From assembly GCA_001630475.1 (NCBI GenBank), contig KV419438.1, positions 127,187-191,186 on the forward strand: DNA of 64,000 nucleotides. Reading direction: 5' to 3'. The notes under the pieces are model-generated. The model did no database searches, was not told the DNA's origin, and was given only the letters and a program-made list of their open reading frames with translations. Origin of the DNA: Sistotremastrum niveocremeum HHB9708. Its lineage: Eukaryota > Basidiomycota > Agaricomycetes > Sistotremastrales > Sistotremastraceae. This document shows positions 45,837-58,500 of this stretch, piece after piece (position 1 is the stretch's first letter; every line of letters begins with the position of its first letter). Both the position numbers and the translations under genes were made by a program.

Positions 45837-48434
45837 TTAATCAGTCACTCGAGAGACAGAAAGCACATCTTCCTTGTCCATCGAGATAAGGTACTTTTCT
45901 CCTCTACCGTTCATCGGAGGTGTATCAGGACACTCCAGATACTCCTGCATCACTTCGACTTGAAGCTTCTCTCTAACCTCTTGATCGATAGAACGCGCTC
46001 CCGAATGAGGATCATAATGATTGGATGCAATCTCTCCTAGAACTCGAAGCTCATCCTCAAGCTGAACGTAGATCGGCGCCCGGGGATCGCTTTTCTTGAC
46101 GGGACTTTGTACAAGCATGCGCTTCATCGCCAGAAAACATTCAGATGCGATTACCCTTCGCTCTATTTCGTTAAAAGGAATGAACGGAAGGAATTTCGTG
46201 ATACGGCCGGCCATCGCAGGCTGAACGATGACTCAGATATGGAAGACTACGGTCATGACTAGCGATTACTTACCCCGAATACGCGCCGCGTATCATCTTG
46301 AATTGATTTCCGCAGCTCTTCCATCTGACTGTTTGTCGGTTGACCATTAACAAATTTGTCTTGGAAGTGCTCAGAGAAGCTGGTAACGATGGGATCTACA
46401 ACATTCGTTGTCAAGATCCAGACAGTACTTCTGAGGTCAACAATAGAGTTATGAACGCGGCAGACATATTGCCCTGAACAGCAATATTCAGCAAAGCACG
46501 AACAGAAGTCAAAGGTACGGAGACTCACCGGTACTGAACATCGAAGACAACGCATTTCGTGCACTTTCACCGGTCTTCTCAAATTCATCCAACACCACGA
46601 CCGAAGCCTTTCCAGACTCTTTGTACAAGAATTCGTTCAAGGGAGATCCGCCTTTATCGGCTCGGAATCCTCCACCGGAAAAGGAACCAGATATATCAGT
46701 TGCATGATACAGGGAAGATCCATCAACCGAGATTGATTCTAGCCCTGAAAATATCGTTAATGAATTTACCCGTCAACGTCTGAGATTAAGCAATACCTAG
46801 TAAGCTTCCGACCTTTTCGGCGAGGAACGTTTTGCCATGCCCTGATGGCCCTAAAGACGCAGCTATGAGAAAAGGAAATAAGCATTACAGCCTCCAATTA
46901 CCAGCGAACAGCATGACCAACGTTTGGTTCGCATCCGTTCTCCTCCAAACGATGAAATCTTTGACCAGACGATCGATGACGTAATCTTGTCCAACGAGCA
47001 GAAACTTCGCAAAGGTGAGATTTGTCAGTCCCAGATGTTGCAGCTCTGCGGTCTGTCTGGCTGTCTTCGCTTTCGTGGTCGATGCTCTGAGAAGGAAATA
47101 TCTGAAGAGGAGTCATCATGAGCAATGATTTTTATGACGTCATAACGATAATATACCTTTGGGAGACATTAAGCCGTGCCTTCAGGCGATTGTACCAAAG
47201 TGCGTTACACCAATCCGAGGGAGGCAAGCGAGAGCCGTCATCAACAGGCATAGGGGATCCGGGGTCCCGATATAAGGCTTCAGGTATACAATCTGGTCGA
47301 GCGCCTCCAGCCAGAAGAGCCTTGACAACCTCCGTCGTCTCAGGAGCATGATCCCCCGCAATAGCGAAAGCAAGGAGCGGAATACGGAACTCATCGTCTT
47401 GAGAACGACATTCGGCCATCAAATTCACATTGGCACCTCGTACGATCAGTTGTCGGATGGCGGATAGGTGATTGTGGCTGACGGCTTCACAGATCGCGGC
47501 GTTCTTCTTGGCCACATTTCCGGATAAGATTTCGGAGCAGACGGGAGGGCGAAGATGGTCCAGAAAGTCGCCGATGGGCTTGCCTTGGACTATCAGGCTG
47601 ATGAGCCAGGCGTTAGCGGCTTCGGCGCCTATATCTGGAGGAGGAGCGACGTCTTTATACTGTTTTCCCTTCGAGGGCGATGTCGATGTCTGGGAAAGCA
47701 CGACAGTCCCTAACTCGTCATCTGCCTCCTCCTACACAAAGTGAGCTTGCATTTCGCGGTGAGAAGCTCAGCGCTTACCATGAAACCGGGATTATTCACG
47801 CCAGCGTCCTCGGTATCTTCAACGTCAGTCATGTACTTCTCGGTACTATCCCGCTCTTCGACTGGCGACCGGAGTGGGTCCTCGATCGCGTCAGAATCAG
47901 AATCCGAGACGTCAGACTCTGACGATGCGGTTTCCGATGCTTTGACTTGAGAAGACGGTTGAGAGCGCACGGAGGACCACGGTGAGAAAGGAGTTTGTTC
48001 TTGGGAAGTATATTTGTCGACGCCAGTGCCGAATCTTCCCTTTGAGCTTGTCTGGGGAGCGACAGTCTTGCTCTGGTTAGCAGTCTTCATAAAAGCCTTG
48101 AATTGTAGAAACATCTCCATCTATAAGATCAATCAGTCACAAAGCCATTTTAAACCAAAGAAATACTCACGTCGGAGGGATCGATTTCCTTAGGGCTTCC
48201 GGGTGTATCACGTCCATGCGAAGACTGGTTGCCAGCGGAAGATGCGGTCTTCCAAGGAAGGGTGTCTTCGGGGTTGTCATGCCTGTATCTACAGGAGTCT
48301 CCATGTCTACAGTCCCCTCTTTGGAAGTGAAAGCACGGCTTGGTTTTATCTGCACCCGAAAATTAGCATGAGCAACTTGACTGACACGAAGGCTTACAGG
48401 AAGCATTGTAAGGACTTGAATAGAATGCGTTCAT
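45837..48434 (-). CDS. CCCH zinc finger-ankyrin-ClpB-type AAA+ protein
   Basis: About 735 residues in nine or so exons; checked ones are 48434-48398, 48349-48171, 48120-47779, 47731-47157, 47101-46902 and 46862-46797, all in frame. The start MNAFYSSPYNASYK leads straight into a CCCH finger: C-F-HFQRGD-C-RHGDS-C-RYR-H. A Ser/Asp-rich linker follows, then ankyrin-like helices (NAAICEAVSHNHLSAIRQLI, VRGANVNLMAE, KALLAGGARPD). The AAA+ module has Walker A GPSGHGKT, Walker B VVVLDEFEK, a VWILTTN sensor-1 strand and AGRITKFLPFIPF at the sensor-2 region, as in the second ring of ClpB/Hsp104. Ankyrin plus one ClpB-type AAA+ domain recalls mitochondrial CLPB/SKD3, a disaggregase, but here the N-terminus is a zinc finger instead of a targeting sequence. 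RNA-linked protein remodelling is a guess. Confidence 0.85.
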
Positions 48435-49619
48435 TGTTAAAATTGACGCGGTGTTGCGCTGAGTGAAAGACACGAATTTTAGAGGGTCAACGCCCCTGAC
48501 TTTATAGCGACTCGGAGAGTGGGTTGCACAGCCGGAGGCCACGAGGCTAAGCTCATTTCAACGGTGGATCGACATGCTACCCCTTGTTCCGCAACTATCA
48601 TGTAGTAGGTCGAAGTGGTCCTAGAACAATGCCAAAGCATAAAGACACGATTAAATATGAGCGTTACGCCGTGTCTTTATGTGCGGCATCTTAGGCTGAA
48701 ATCGTGCATTATCGAGAGATGACCCAGAAAGAGAGTAGAAAGGGACCATTGTTGTCCCAGTAACGTTGAGCACCAAGCCTTGGGTCATCTCATCCGAGGT
48801 CGTGAATGCCACATCGAGGGGGCTGCGAGTGCCCTCATTCCGTGTGCGCAGCGCAAGAGGAAGGGCTGAATGATATAGAAAGAAAGGAGTTCTCGCTGAT
48901 AAGAAGGTGACGATCTCGGTTGCAGAACTTAGAAGCTGGCCAAGAATGTATGATTGAGCCACGGCCGTGACCAGAGCTCCCCTCCAATTTTTTGTCTCAA
49001 ATCGCCTAATAGATCAACGGCCACGAGTGATCCCACGTCACAGATGGCAGTCAAAGAAGGCTGAGAGCGTAGTATTGAGATATGCCTGGAGCTTATTGGA
49101 TATGAACAACCGTTCCAAGAGGTTGAGGTAGATCAAATACCTCAGGCCGCAACTGTATACACTGGAAACTGGCTGGAAGGCAGTGGAAGCAGCACTTTTA
49201 TAATCGGTGTTCTCCGAGGAGGTGCACGAACTGGACCTTCGTTCGTCACGGTTTCATCTCACTGAGATCAAAGAGAAAAAAATCAATCAGAATCTTCATC
49301 TTGAAGACGACACGCTTGCCTGTAATAAATTCGAACATTTTCCCGTCGCTTGGGAGGATAAGAAACGGAGTCTCAAATAGCGGAGTTTGTCTCGAACTTA
49401 CGTTTAACGTCGACCCCGGGCCATCCTGCTGCTTGCGTGGTTCTCCTCGAGGCCTCTGTTCTTGTCTGTTTAACCTCGGAGACGTTCCTTATTGCTGCTG
49501 CAGCCCTATAGCTGCATAAATATCTTGGAATTATATTGACAGCCGCCCGCGTTTACTTGCTATTTTTTGACGGTTCGGTGCCCAATCTCAGGCCCAGCAG
49601 TCCAAGTCAACTGGGCATC
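48435..49619. other. Intergenic region
   Basis: 1.2 kb between divergently arranged genes. A 104-codon frame on minus (48962-48651) has only a GTG at its head and no domain. Nothing called. Confidence 0.45.
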
Positions 49620-50673
49620 ATGTTTCAACTAACATCCGCAAACCAATCAGCTCTTGAAGAAGCTGTCGTAATAGCTGCTGCAGAGCATGAGAGACGCGAA
49701 TTTCGTGGTAGCGGTGTCTACGGCCGCACCTTCTACCTCGGCGATCACGATGCTTCATATCCGGGTCTGTGCATCAAGTATAATGATAATGGCACTCTTC
49801 GGTCGGAGCATGCGATGCTTCAGCGCGTCTATGCTCTCGCATGCAGCGATGGAGATGCTGCCCCACACGTTCCGCGACCCATCCACTGCTTTGAAAGATC
49901 GCCGGCCCTGGTGTACCTCGTCATGGACCACATTGAGCAGGTCGACGTTCCAGAAGCGGAGCTGGTCGAGAAAGCGGCTAGTGTGGTCCAATGGCTACGC
50001 TCAAAACGCTTCAATGTCGAGGAACCTTTTGGTCTCATGCCTGACTTCCCGGTCTACCATAAGCTCTTCCGATGGCGCCGTGCGCCTCTTATATTCACGA
50101 ACGTTGCTGCCGCAGAAAGGTGGTTCAACGTGGTATGTGTCATGCTCTGACGTGCTCTCTTTTCTCGTCCGTCCCTACTGCGTTTCTGACTTCAACCCTC
50201 TGACAGGTCCTCCGTCAAATCAGGCGTTCGAGGGAACCGCTGGCCGAGATCTCGTTCATCACCGAAGATGTGGTACTGACCCAATCTGATATGCATGCTA
50301 GTAACTTTGGTGTTGCTTCGGATGGCCGTGGCATCCTCTATGACGCAGCCTCCATAGGCGGACTTCCGCTGTCTCTCGCCAACTTAACGTTGCTCCGAAC
50401 TTCGCCCTTCGCAGCGGCCGTAGCCCAACATATATTTGACCCTGAGGAGTCAGCCCAGCTCCTGGCTTCGTCTAATATGAAGAGCCTTGTCGCAGTCAGG
50501 AAGCAGCTGACCTGGACGTTCGATGACAGGTTCGGTACGTGTGGTGGGATGCTCTTCAATCGTACACAGTTACTCGCGCTGATCTTTGGCTTGACCCCGT
50601 AGGTCTTGATGAGGATGGCTACCTTGTCAATTCTTCCTCACGCTCGATCATAACACCTCAGCCGATGTCCTGA
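49620..50673 (+). CDS. Kinase-fold (APH-like) protein
   Basis: Predicted 303-residue protein, exons 49620-50132, 50207-50534 and 50603-50673, start MFQLTSANQ. The N-lobe has SGVYGRTFYLG and GLCIKYND (candidate lysine), and LVYLVMDHI matches a hinge region. The catalytic-loop equivalent is TQSDMHASNFGV, with D, H and N spaced as in aminoglycoside or choline phosphotransferases and related protein-kinase-like folds. ILYDAASIGGLPLS corresponds to the DFG-like metal site (D). Such proteins are expanded in Agaricomycetes with unknown substrates. The intron-3 acceptor at 50602 gives the short end LDEDGYLVNSS. Confidence 0.75.
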
Positions 50674-51899
50674 CTGTTTCACAAGTGCTACTCTTCTTTC
50701 TTGCTTTCGCTCGTGGCTTTGGCCTTGCGCCGTTCACCGTTTTCCGAGTCACTTCTGTTTGTGATTTTGGTGGCCAAATGCGCAGGTTCTACGTTGGGCT
50801 TCAAATATTAAGTTCTGTTTTGTCTGCACGAAATCGCTACGAATCGCTAAAACGGCGCATGAATGATCCACGTTCACCTTTCCCTACTGAGCTCGCAGGA
50901 ACTCCTGAATTATTGTGATCGGATGCAGCCCAACTCTCAGGCTCGGGAATGTCCTTGACTGTACTTACCGACTAATTTTGCCAATCGAATCTTTTCGCTT
51001 TGGCCGTAGCCTCATTCTCCAGCCCAAGTGGGGCAACACCTCTGATATATCACATTGCGATGTAGCGCACGGTTTCGCGATCAGCTTAGAGTTCCGGAAG
51101 ACCTGTTTTTGCGTCCCGGCTCTAGGCCCGATAGCAAGGCGATAAGCTGCATCATCGTTCTCCCTTGATTATAGATATAAGATTGGTTCACTATATCACT
51201 CAGACGATTAATATAGCCCGTCTCAATGCTGTTGAGCTTCCGATGAAGGAACTCCGTGCATCCGGGTCAACAAAGAAGCCGTCGCCGCAAGCAAGAATAT
51301 AATGATAAACTTCCAAAGGATACGATCGAGATTTCCACCCAGGTCTTGTAGAAAATTATACAAGGATACATCAGTTTTCCGCTCGTACGAGTCACCCATT
51401 CGAACGCTTGCTTTGTCCCAATACGTCTAACAAATACACTTCGGAAGTTCCCGAGTTCATCCTCTTGGTCCATCCTCAAGTCCATCCTCCAGCTCCACGT
51501 CAGGCATCTCAAATTCGTCTTGTCGGTATATCATTCATCTCCTGCTGTAGCAAATCCGCCTGAATCCATTGTCGCATAGGGCCGACCGTCGTCTATGCGC
51601 TCGGGTTTCCCTCTGCGGTGCATCATGGCATTGCCTTCCTTCATGTATTTCTCATCGCGAAGACCGATTGCCAGAAATTGTATGCCAGGTGATATGTTAC
51701 CCCAAGACTTTGTTATCTCAAATCACAATCGGTTCATCGAGGACCAAAACTTCAAGTTTCGGCTTGCAGTACAAAGAATCGCTACTTGACGTTACATCAT
51801 CTCTACATGGCGGACCAGCAACATCGAACAAGGAACTACTGCCACATCATATCAACCTGGCTAGTCCGATTATTATGAGTCACCTCATAAATATACAGT
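50674..51899. other. Intergenic region
   Basis: 1.2 kb with short open frames on both strands, including 51512-51267 on minus; none has a supported start, splice partner or domain. Confidence 0.45.
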
Positions 51900-52684
51900 C
51901 TACAGGTTCCTCGGCCTTTCCCAGTCGTACGGCGAATATCTGGGAACGATTTTCTTATTTCTGTCACCCGCGTCTCCTGGATTCCAAGCGTCCAAAGTGC
52001 TGGAGAAATGCTCTTGAAGGTGTGGTAAGGTTTGATGCATGTCTCCAGTCTGCGAGATAGGGGTTGGCGCATGAGGGATGGTTGGATGAGACATGTGAAC
52101 AGAGGAAGATGGCGGGGGGGTCTGGAGAGCATGAACGGAGTTTTGGCCTGTCTGCGGGTTAAGCCAAAGAAACGGGCCTACATCAGACAGATCAACCGCA
52201 CATCCGTTTTGATCAATGCATAGAAACTCACGAGGCTCCTGCTCTTGAGGTCTGGGGGCGCGATGACTGAGACTTGCATCTCGCTTCATATCCCAGACTA
52301 TGAGTTGTGATTGCAAGTCTCGGGCTCTCTGCTTCTCCAGGTCTCTAGTTTCGTCGTAAGCTCTGTCATAAGGAGAAAAAATATAGACTCACGGATCTAC
52401 TTCCGCGACTGTTGTTTGCTTTGGGCGGCCACGTCGTCCTTGTGGTTTGGGAGCCAGTTTCCGATAGTGGCTTGAGTATGCATCACCGACACGAGGCTCG
52501 GCGGAAGCAATGGACGTTGAAGACGAGGGTGATGGCACTGAGGTAGATGCTAAGAAAAATATGCAGTCAGAACAAGTGCACGAAATATCCCACTCGAAGG
52601 ATGGGCTGGATATTCTTACAAGAGCCCAGACGCTGTTCCCGATTAAAATCGTCGGGCCTCGAAACGAAGGGCGTGGATGAGTTA
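51900..52684 (-). CDS. AT-hook protein, 5' end unresolved
   Basis: Visible exons on minus: one ending in frame ...PDDFNREQRLGS (donor GTAAGA near 52623), one at about 52552-52390 with Ser/Pro-rich sequence and the AT-hook KPQGRRGRPKQTT, and a last one from about 52364 to the stop at 51900 (SQLIVWDMKRDASLSHR, PFLWLNPQTGQN, YSPYDWERPRNL end). A 54-bp stop-free stretch with GTGAGT and TAG borders (about 52232-52179) may be a further intron or coding. The exact first exon could not be found: the nearby ATG (52715) is in a frame that does not fit the AT-hook exon. The AT-hook suggests minor-groove DNA binding in the nucleus. The family is not recognised. Confidence 0.55.
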
Positions 52685-54457
52685 TATAGTGAGAGGCACG
52701 GAAAGATTCAGACATCGTGGAAATGCTCAGGAATAAAGTAGAGTTCAATCGCTCGAGCGTACTCTATATATATTTGTACATGCCACTGAAGAAGGGTCAA
52801 AAGATCACCAGCCGCGTAACCGTGAGTCCTGTAGCTCAGGCAAGGAACAAGACATGCGCAGACGTTGCCGTCAATGAATAACTCAAAATGTGGCAAGGGA
52901 AAGAAAACGTGTAATTTCATTTCACATGGTACTAAATCCAGTATAGTAATAATGTAATGCGATCGGTCTTGTGATGACTGTATCAATGCCCCAGAACGTT
53001 GATAGGGGGATGGGGACAGCGTGGCTTTGTTCTGGAAAGCCTCCGTCGGCGGGATAGGCGAAAAGAAGCATTAGGTCCTTGAAAGACTCCACCACTCGCG
53101 AGCGCCTCCGTGAACAGCACGGATGAGGTGCGACGTGTCCGGTGGAAGGATATCTATATGAAAATCAAGAGACCGAAGACGTCGCCCTTGGGTAAACCTG
53201 ATTCCAGTTTTCGATTTCGAACGGTGCCCAGGACGGTAGCGTCACAGATTTTCCGGATCGAGCGATCTGGCCGATCGCAGGGACGAACGACTGATCCAGG
53301 GTGATCATGACAACGAGGAGGCATGAATATGAATCTTCTTTCCTTTCGGAAAAATCAAATAAAGAAAACGGAGCGAACTGAAACCAGACGCGAAGCGAGC
53401 TTTGAAACAAGAAGTTAGCCGAATGTATTTGCTCCTGTTTGTTTTGCCTGCCCGATCGGGTAACTCCAAGGGCGCTTACGGTGCCTGGCCGTTCCAGGTA
53501 GACGCTCACGCACCCAAAGTGGCACAAGCTTCTGGTAACGAAAGTAACGTGTTCTTGTTCGCCTCATCGATGCAGAATAAGCATATTCCCTGAGAACCAG
53601 AGGCAGGGTGCTGATTTGTGATTAACCAGAAAATTCCGCCAGTACAATATAGGGTCCAACCAAGAATTCCCAATCATACATTGCCTCGCGCTGGAGATAG
53701 CGATGACCGACGGATTCAGAACGAGAAGGTCTCCTAATCGAAAACAATGGTTAAATAGAACATCCTAAAGATGCGATAAAGCGCACCAGTTCTTAGGGAA
53801 TCGGACGGTATTACGTCATGAGCCGGATCAGGCAAGAGACTAGAACGCTCCGTCAATTTCGTCCTAAAAATTGAGTTGCTGGGTTTTTGTCACAATAACA
53901 CCGTCATTTATAGGGAACGACGGCATTATGCCTTTGGGTGATCAGAAAGCAATTGAAAGTGAAGAGTCTGTCGGCGAAGTCGTCCGTATGGGAATTCCCG
54001 AGAATGAGCTATAGCTCAGCATAGAGACAGCGCAAATCGAATTTCTTTAGCTGAGCGAGTACTGAGTATAGCATGCTACAAGGAGCGTCGTGAGCGAGCA
54101 CTTCTTGACGAAAATCATACGGGGTGAATATCGATGAATTCCAGATCAAGTGAAAGTCCCATGACAAGAGTCTCGAAGAATATATTGCCAGTGACTGGAG
54201 AAGCTCCATTTATTCCCGTACGATATGTTGTGCGTTGAAAGTCATTATTGCAGAGCGTAGCAAGTTTATCAGCCAAAAGAAATTTTGGGATTTGAGGTCG
54301 ACTGAGTTATCGGACGCTGGGCTCGATGTCACGAATTTAGATTGCTATTTTCAGCCGCTATGAGCTTTGCGTCAATTTCAATGACGTGAGGGTTCGATGA
54401 GCTATCGAGAATTAGAACATTAACGAACACATCACACCGATACAACACCTCCAGAGT
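52685..54457. other. Gene-poor stretch
   Basis: 1.8 kb. A 71-codon frame from an ATG near 52922 (MKLHVFFPLPHFELF on minus) could belong to an upstream exon of the AT-hook gene but ends at a stop before it. Nothing else recognised. Confidence 0.4.
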
Positions 54458-56620
54458 CTAGATTATGGGTGCTTCTCGACCTAAACGCAATCTTGTTTGT
54501 CCATTATGAACGGTGTAGGAGAAATACTGCTCTTGGTTTCCATATCTCCAAGCAGCACCTTTCGAAGTGTTGAGAGTAGTATCGTCAAGAGAAGATGGCG
54601 ATGGTGCCAGACAAAGTTTTTCGATGTCCGATCTAGCTTGGTCGCTTGGACCGGGTCCATGCTCGACGTCCACATCAATCAGCTTTAATTATATTTCATT
54701 GGAAATAACGACTAGGAGCACTAACAAAAAAGAACCTCACACTCGGCTCCCGATAGTTGAAGAGCTGTTGGACCAGTTGAGCCAGCCCTAACAACACTTG
54801 ATTTCCGCCGAATATCGATGGCTCGCTTTGGTAGATGAGATGAGAGGATAGGGTTGTATAGAAACTAGGAGATGTTGATCAAGGCTGACGACGGCTCAAA
54901 CATGGTGACGATAGGTCTTTAGGAGGTTACGCACTCGTGCCAGGCCTCTCAATCGAGAGCGCTTGAGTGAATACCGTTGATCCTAGCGACATCCTGAGCT
55001 ATAAAGAAAATACGAACATCCTAAATAGGCACTCACAGATGGGTCAACGATATGGGCTGCCTTGAATGCTTCAAACATATCATGCATCACTAGCACCCTG
55101 ACTCTGCTGCAGCTCAACGTCGACAGCGCACCCCGTCTCTTGTAGCCTATTTGAGTGCCCCGAGTGCCCTATCTTTCGCGCACTGATTATGAAGAGCTCG
55201 ATAGTCTGATAGCGTCGTCGAGGAATATGGCTCAGCAGTGAACATGGGAGAGCAGACTGACTGACCGGAAGCGCTGACGCGAGCTAGGGGCTTGCTTCCA
55301 ACCATCACCAGCTTTTCCAAGGCCTTCCAGTAACTTGACCATTCGGAAATCTCTATCGGTAACAGCTATCGCATTGAAGCGCATCGAAGGGATACGCCCG
55401 TCCATCTGATGCCAAACTTACACGCCATCGATCAACCGAGATATCCAGACTCTCTGAGCGGACGAAGCCTGACAACAACAGTATCCGGAATCTAGACACA
55501 AGCACTCTCTGAATGAAAGTCACTTATTGTAATGCTGGCCCATCAAACCAGTGCAGCTTGAGTGTTCCTGGTATTACCGTCATAGCGGACTCCAGCATCA
55601 GCTACCGCTATATCAGTCCGACGCTCGTACAAGCATCCGGTCTCTAAGCTACGCCGAGGAACCTTCAAAACCCGAGTGTGCACATGGTGAGTCTGACGGT
55701 ATAATAGTGAAGCAAATGAAGCTTACTTGAAATAATCAGAGTGCGACCTGGGCTTTTCTCAGTATTTCTGGAGCACTAGATGCCCATCGATAAGATCCAT
55801 TCATCCTTTGCCTATCAGAAGACGAAGATTCCCAGTTGACTCTTGAAATATCTTGAAGAAGAAACCGTCACCGAACGCATCTCGAAATCTAACGTCCTAC
55901 CCGAGCTCACCGACTGAATATTCCTGAGTCTAATGATGGTCCCAGCTTGTAGTCTTCGGGACTGTTGTTAAACCATAAGCTGCATACTGGAAGACCCTAG
56001 AAATTTGTCGAAGCAATACAGCCATGATGGTGTTGATACCTCATGAGCATACCCTCGAGTCCCAGATGGGTTTGCATAAACTCATGCCAAATATACTCGA
56101 GTACGAACGCTGGCGGGTCGTATATTCGGTAGGTCCTCAAGCAATCTGTTGATGATATTCTTATTAAAAGTCGCCAGACGCCAGTACGATAAATCTGCGA
56201 TCCTAAAATGCGCAATTAAACACCAAGGTTCCGAGATTATTTGGGACACACCGTTTTCGAATTCTCACTTTGCGGTACGTGACCTCGACGCTGTATGAGT
56301 AAGTCATCTCATTGAAACCTAATAGTCCTGAATTTCCCCTGCGGCCCTTGGTTCCAATGTAGCGTATGCCTTACACAGTGCCTCCAAGATCTCGCAGCCT
56401 GGACGCTTCAATGGCTGAGACCGCATTGACATCGCACTTTCCTCAGCATCAATGGTATCATACATGCTCAAAATAAAGGTCCTTACTTTGCCTCCAGATT
56501 ATGCTGAAAACTCACGTTACTTTTTAGGATTGAGAGCGTCTCGTCAGGGAAGAAGCGGGTTCTTCCCGTCACTATAGCTCCGCGGACTGAGGCATCTGAC
56601 AAATCGTTGTGCATTCTGAT
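54458..56620 (-). other. Unresolved coding-like fragments on minus strand
   Basis: No long open frame exists, yet short protein-like segments follow each other on minus with donor and acceptor signals. A possible start reads MHNDLSDASVRGAIV (about 56618), then MYDTIDAEESAMSMRS, PPAFVLEYIWHEFMQTHLG, FNNSPEDYKLGPSLD, FRDAFGDGFFFKIFQE, MRFNAIAVTDRDFRMVKL and HDMFEAFKAAHIVDPS. The end segment is WRYGNQEQYFSYTVHNG, with its stop near 54460. Junction phases fit in places and fail in others. Either a gene of many small exons or a decaying one; chance resemblance is also possible. No domain identified. Confidence 0.25.
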
Positions 56621-57790
56621 TCAGATGCGCTTCTAGATGCCGAATATCAACTGGCAACGGCGATCTTGAACCTGATTGGACGTCTAGTCGTCCTTTAGCC
56701 CATTAGGGTTTGACCCTGCCTTCTAGTGTTCGGATCTCATTTTGTGCTAGCGGAATCCGCAGACCCGAGATTGTGGAATCGTCCCACAAACACCCACTCC
56801 GCGTCATTTTCAAATACCTTCGCCAGGGAAATTCATCTATCCGATTTGGATTACCCTTCATTTCACGAAAAACGTTGTAGAAGCATTTTCTTACCGCGTC
56901 CAGAACATTCCCCTCGTATCAATATCGGTGACTCACCCTGACCGAGTGCATTGAGTGCATCGAGGTGTGGATGACCTTCGTCCAGCCCATTTTTCCAGCC
57001 CATCCGCCGATGACATGTGAGCGAGTCTGACAAAACATCGCTGTCGGACAATTCAATGAGTCGTCGAGGAGCATGCGGTTTGCAGGGACGAGAGTCCCCA
57101 GTTCCGATAGTGGATACCCGATGGCATTATCCGCCGGCGATGGAACATTTGATGGAAGCCACCTTGCGTAAGGCCGAAGACAGTGGCGTCGAAGGAAAAT
57201 GAAGGACAAGACGGTCGCAGGCACGAGCTAAGGATGGAGATGTTAGAGAAGAGAACAAGACGAATGTCCAGAAGCGAGCCCGAAGCCATCGTGAGAGGGT
57301 GGGAGAATCTCCACTGACATTGTTTCTCTCTCCTTCAATTACCCAGAGCCTCCTTTCTCTCGTCTCTGTACTCTGCTCCTCCCCCCATTCCCTTTCGCAT
57401 TTTTAAAAGGTGCCACTCATAGCTATGGCGATACAGTGAGATTGGCTCAGTATCTGTCAATACCGCGCTAACGAGGATTGTTATCTAGCCCCCTGGCAAG
57501 GCTTCAACCTCCTCCTCCTATCCATCCACCACTGCTCATTACCTTACCACATCTCCCGTTCTGCCACCCATACCGAACCTTGTTATCAGAAAAGCCTCTG
57601 CACCCAGAGCTCATTTTTCCTCTGATTTCATTGCTGGAGGCGAATCACGAAGTAGACAAGCCGGACACCAAAAGACGAGGGCTCGCCCTCGCCGAGATTC
57701 GCATGAGCTCGCGGTTCCGCGACTCCCATAATTTGTACGATTCTCTCCATTGGCACTGTTGAGGAAGATCTGAAATCCTGTCCAGACATA
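56621..57790. other. Gene-poor stretch
   Basis: No supported gene; likely the 5' flank of the 57791 gene, with a pyrimidine-rich tract near 57330-57400. Confidence 0.4.
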
Positions 57791-58500
57791 ATGTCGATCC
57801 CCACCACTCGAGGGCAGTAAGACCCCCTTCTCCTTTGCCCCCGCTATCGTGCTTGTTTGGGACCCTCAGTCGGTCAGTGTTACCGTGCACCTTTGTTCTG
57901 CCACCCACTCAACATCGCTCATTTATAAACAGGACGGAGAACCGATGCACTCCGCCTCAAACGCCACCGGAATCTACTGTCTCTCCCTCCCCGTCCCCAC
58001 GCCTCGAAGACCATCGTGATGGTCGCGCTCATTCGGCACCGCCCATCAACATTTTAGCTGCTACGGCCGACGATGGTGGTCAAGAACGCTATGACTCTGC
58101 CTCAGAGTACGTTGTCTCTTCGCTAACTTATGCGCTTGAGACTGATCGCCTTCGCAGATGGACTGTTGGTCGGGAGCCATCACCTAGTGGATTTGTGGAT
58201 CACTCAGATCCTTCCGACATCGGTCCTCACTCCGCGGTTCAAGAGCCTCAGTCAGTTCTGGTTGTTTGCTCTATAGCACCGCCTTTCCTGATATCTCACA
58301 TTGGCTATCCTCCTCTTCGCAGTGTTCGCCAGCTGCGTCCCCGAGCTGCCACTGCCACTGTCTCTCCGTCCTACATTCTTGCCTCTCCTCGGGCCATTTC
58401 TGCGGCCATCAGCCTCAGCGAGATCAAAAAGAGGCCTCGTTCCCAAGAAATCGTCAAGAGCAAGCCAGAGCGGGCACCCAAACGTCGACGCCGGAATTGA
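57791..58500 (+). CDS. Small Pro/Ser-rich protein with basic C-terminus
   Basis: Predicted 156-residue protein, exons 57791-57816, 57933-58106, 58158-58250 and 58323-58500; phases agree and the stop is at 58498. It starts MSIPTTRGQTENR, has a Pro/Ser/Thr-rich N-terminal half (TPPQTPPESTVSPSPSPR), a short acidic stretch and a basic tail ending PERAPKRRRRN, which looks like a nuclear localisation signal. No domain recognised; probably disordered and nuclear. The tiny first exon makes the start less certain than the rest. Confidence 0.6.

Noticed and set aside
48651-48962. 104-codon minus-strand frame
   Set aside because: It begins with GTG and has no domain or neighbouring exon.
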